Shown in pieces: positions 62,728-64,000 of a stretch of DNA of 64,000 nt. How positions within the stretch are numbered: the first letter of the stretch is position 1; each line of letters begins with the position of its first letter. The notes below the pieces were generated by a model. The model was not told the origin of the DNA and made no database searches. It saw only the letters and a program-made list of their open reading frames with translations. The stretch spans positions 225,222,490 to 225,286,489 of the forward strand of contig NC_090319.1 of assembly GCF_040869045.1 (NCBI RefSeq), read 5' to 3'. Both the position numbers and the translations under genes were made by a program. The stretch comes from Eurosta solidaginis (lineage: Eukaryota; Arthropoda; Insecta; Diptera; Tephritidae).

Positions 62728-64000
62728 TGATCCTTTTACCGTTTACAACTCAACTCTGGTTGAGTTGAAATTTCGCAATTTGGTATTACAGATTACAACT
62801 CAACCTATCAAAAAAAAATGTCGGTTGAGTTGTCTAGTCTAACAACTTTTTGTGGCATTACCGTTTACAACCTTGTGTTAGTGTAGTTGTCAAAGACGTC
62901 AAATTTTAACAACTGATTACTACAATTTGCAGTTGTTTTGAAAAAAGGTAACGTTTTACAAGACGATTTACCACCTAATTTTTAACAAAAATTTTCAAAG
63001 TTGGTATCAAACGACACGCTTCGACCTCCGATTTAAGAATCCGAAAACAAAAATTAAAAATTTAATTTCTGTCATATCATTTCGGTTCAATTTTGCATGT
63101 GGTTGTTGTATTTTGCCAGATTTTTTTTTTACACACTAATGCAGAAAGGCATTGGACCCACCCAGGGTTATTTTTACAAATCGCGGCCAAAGGCCGCCAA
63201 CGCAGAAAGATGTTCTGTGCAAAAAAACTGTGGATCGGGCCGCATATTTCGGATCCTCTTTGGGCCATTTTGTGGGTTTTTGTAAATATTTTTCGACAGA
63301 AATAAAATTTTTAATTTCCGCTTTCGAATCCTAAAGGCGAGATCGACTCGCGTCTTTGATAAGAGTTAGATGGTGCATGGGATCATAAAACGTTACAAAA
63401 AAAAAATTTAAAGCCCGTAGTTAAACCTTTTTTAATCAAACAATAATCAACAATTTTACACACATTTAGAGAAAAAACTACGTTTAAACGAAGGATTACA
63501 TTGAATAACTTTTTGACTTTATGGAGCGACATTCCGAAGTTGGACGAGGATGGCCGCAGTTCGGATGCAGCCAAAAGAGGTGAAATTATGTGAACGTGAG
63601 TCCCATTGATACTAATCACTACTCCTGGGAATCATGTTTTAGATTAAAATACAATTTTTGCTGTTTGGGTTTTAATCCACTTCGCACAAATATGCTCCTC
63701 AATAATATCTAAAACCAGTCCAACACCAAAAGCATATTTGATAGCTGCCATCAGCAAGGAATCTGAATGTGGCGCATAATTTTAAAATACGAACGCGTAT
63801 GCGGAAATGGTCCTTAATTTTGTTTAGTAATAAGCAAAATGCTTCCTTCAAAATCTGCAAAAATAACTTCATTAGAAGCTCATCATTTGTCACTTAAACA
63901 TTTTCTTACTTGCTGTTAGGTAGTTCCAAGGGATTGGAATGATCACGCGCATGTTTTCCATATTCGCGACATGTCAATCACCAACATTTTCGCCATTATA
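62728..64000 (-). mobile_element. PIF/Harbinger-like transposon, copy 2 (runs off the window)
   Basis: Follows copy 1 in order and sequence, from the degenerate terminus tgatccttttaccg to past the transposase remnant; the motif INGTHV is at 63593-63610. Indels and substitutions separate the two copies. The right terminus lies outside the window. The flank aaactaa is the same as for copy 1. Confidence 0.72.

Larger units (their letters stand above)
28774..64000 (+). mobile_element. gypsy element C: old SAP-Gag gypsy element split by many nested insertions
   Basis: 5' LTR 28774-29121, PBS, leader, gag, protease, RT, RNase H and integrase run left to right. The integrase is interrupted by Transib (34089-37443) and by the jockey/412-like block (37490-59529). 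It resumes at 59530 and ends at 60214 inside the 3' LTR, which starts at 60175 and is itself interrupted three times. Removing Transib and one TSD restores the integrase reading exactly, and the two integrase halves are in order. LTR copies differ at ~8 of the first ~100 bp, so the insertion is old. The 3' LTR end is not in the window. Confidence 0.8.

Overview
The window looks like repeat-dense, probably heterochromatic, chromosomal DNA of a higher fly (Diptera, Schizophora; a tephritid fruit fly is my best guess, from general familiarity with the jockey-like and SINE-like repeats here, not from a search). It is AT-rich, has a GT-AG intron and fly-type TATA/Inr core promoters, and almost everything recognisable is a transposable element. 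I see no intact host gene, rRNA, canonical tRNA gene or CRISPR array. There are at least ten element families: three 412/mdg1-like LTR elements (one apparently intact), two SAP-Gag Ty3/gypsy families (one copy intact), BEL/Pao, Penelope, RTE-like, jockey-like, two SINE families, Transib (the RAG1-related transposase superfamily) and PIF/Harbinger.

Layout. 1-900: decayed ~300 bp repeat modules. 901-5800: an internally deleted minus-strand 412/mdg1-like element holding a Penelope inverted pair (1785-3975) and a tRNA-derived SINE with a 12 bp target duplication (4985-5338). 5833-6965: simple and dispersed repeats. 7309-9361: a decayed, intron-containing gene of an uncharacterised family, possibly transposase-derived. 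9361-10416: a BEL/Pao integrase fragment. 12215-12873: an RTE-like 3' end. 13111-~19100: a decayed 412/mdg1-like element. 19103-22077: the 3' part of gypsy element A, whose 3' LTR is interrupted by a complete young relative, element B (22078-28603, identical-looking 714 bp LTRs, TSD ATAT).

From 28774 to the window end lies one old gypsy element, C, swollen to more than 35 kb by nested insertions: an AAAT-tailed insert (31787-32618), a Transib transposon with CACAGTG terminus and 5 bp TSD inside the integrase (34089-37443), a block of five head-to-tail jockey units with SINEs (37490-57435), an intact 8.6 kb 412-like element inside the fifth unit (48584-57203, TSD ACAG), a rearranged jockey 5' region (57436-59529), and two Harbinger copies plus an unassigned insert in the C 3' LTR (60325-64000). 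The C integrase reading resumes on both sides of the nested DNA (34083/37449 and 37489/59530), which ties the region together.

The most notable functional signals are in the LTR elements: -1 frameshift signals (TTTAAAC or GTTAAAC plus a hairpin 6-8 nt downstream) at the gag/pol junctions of both intact elements; a hairpin with a 2x2 internal loop directly before the polypurine tract in three sequence-divergent 412-like elements; an unusual D-S/T-Q protease motif; and a compact multi-hairpin module in the intact 412-like leader.
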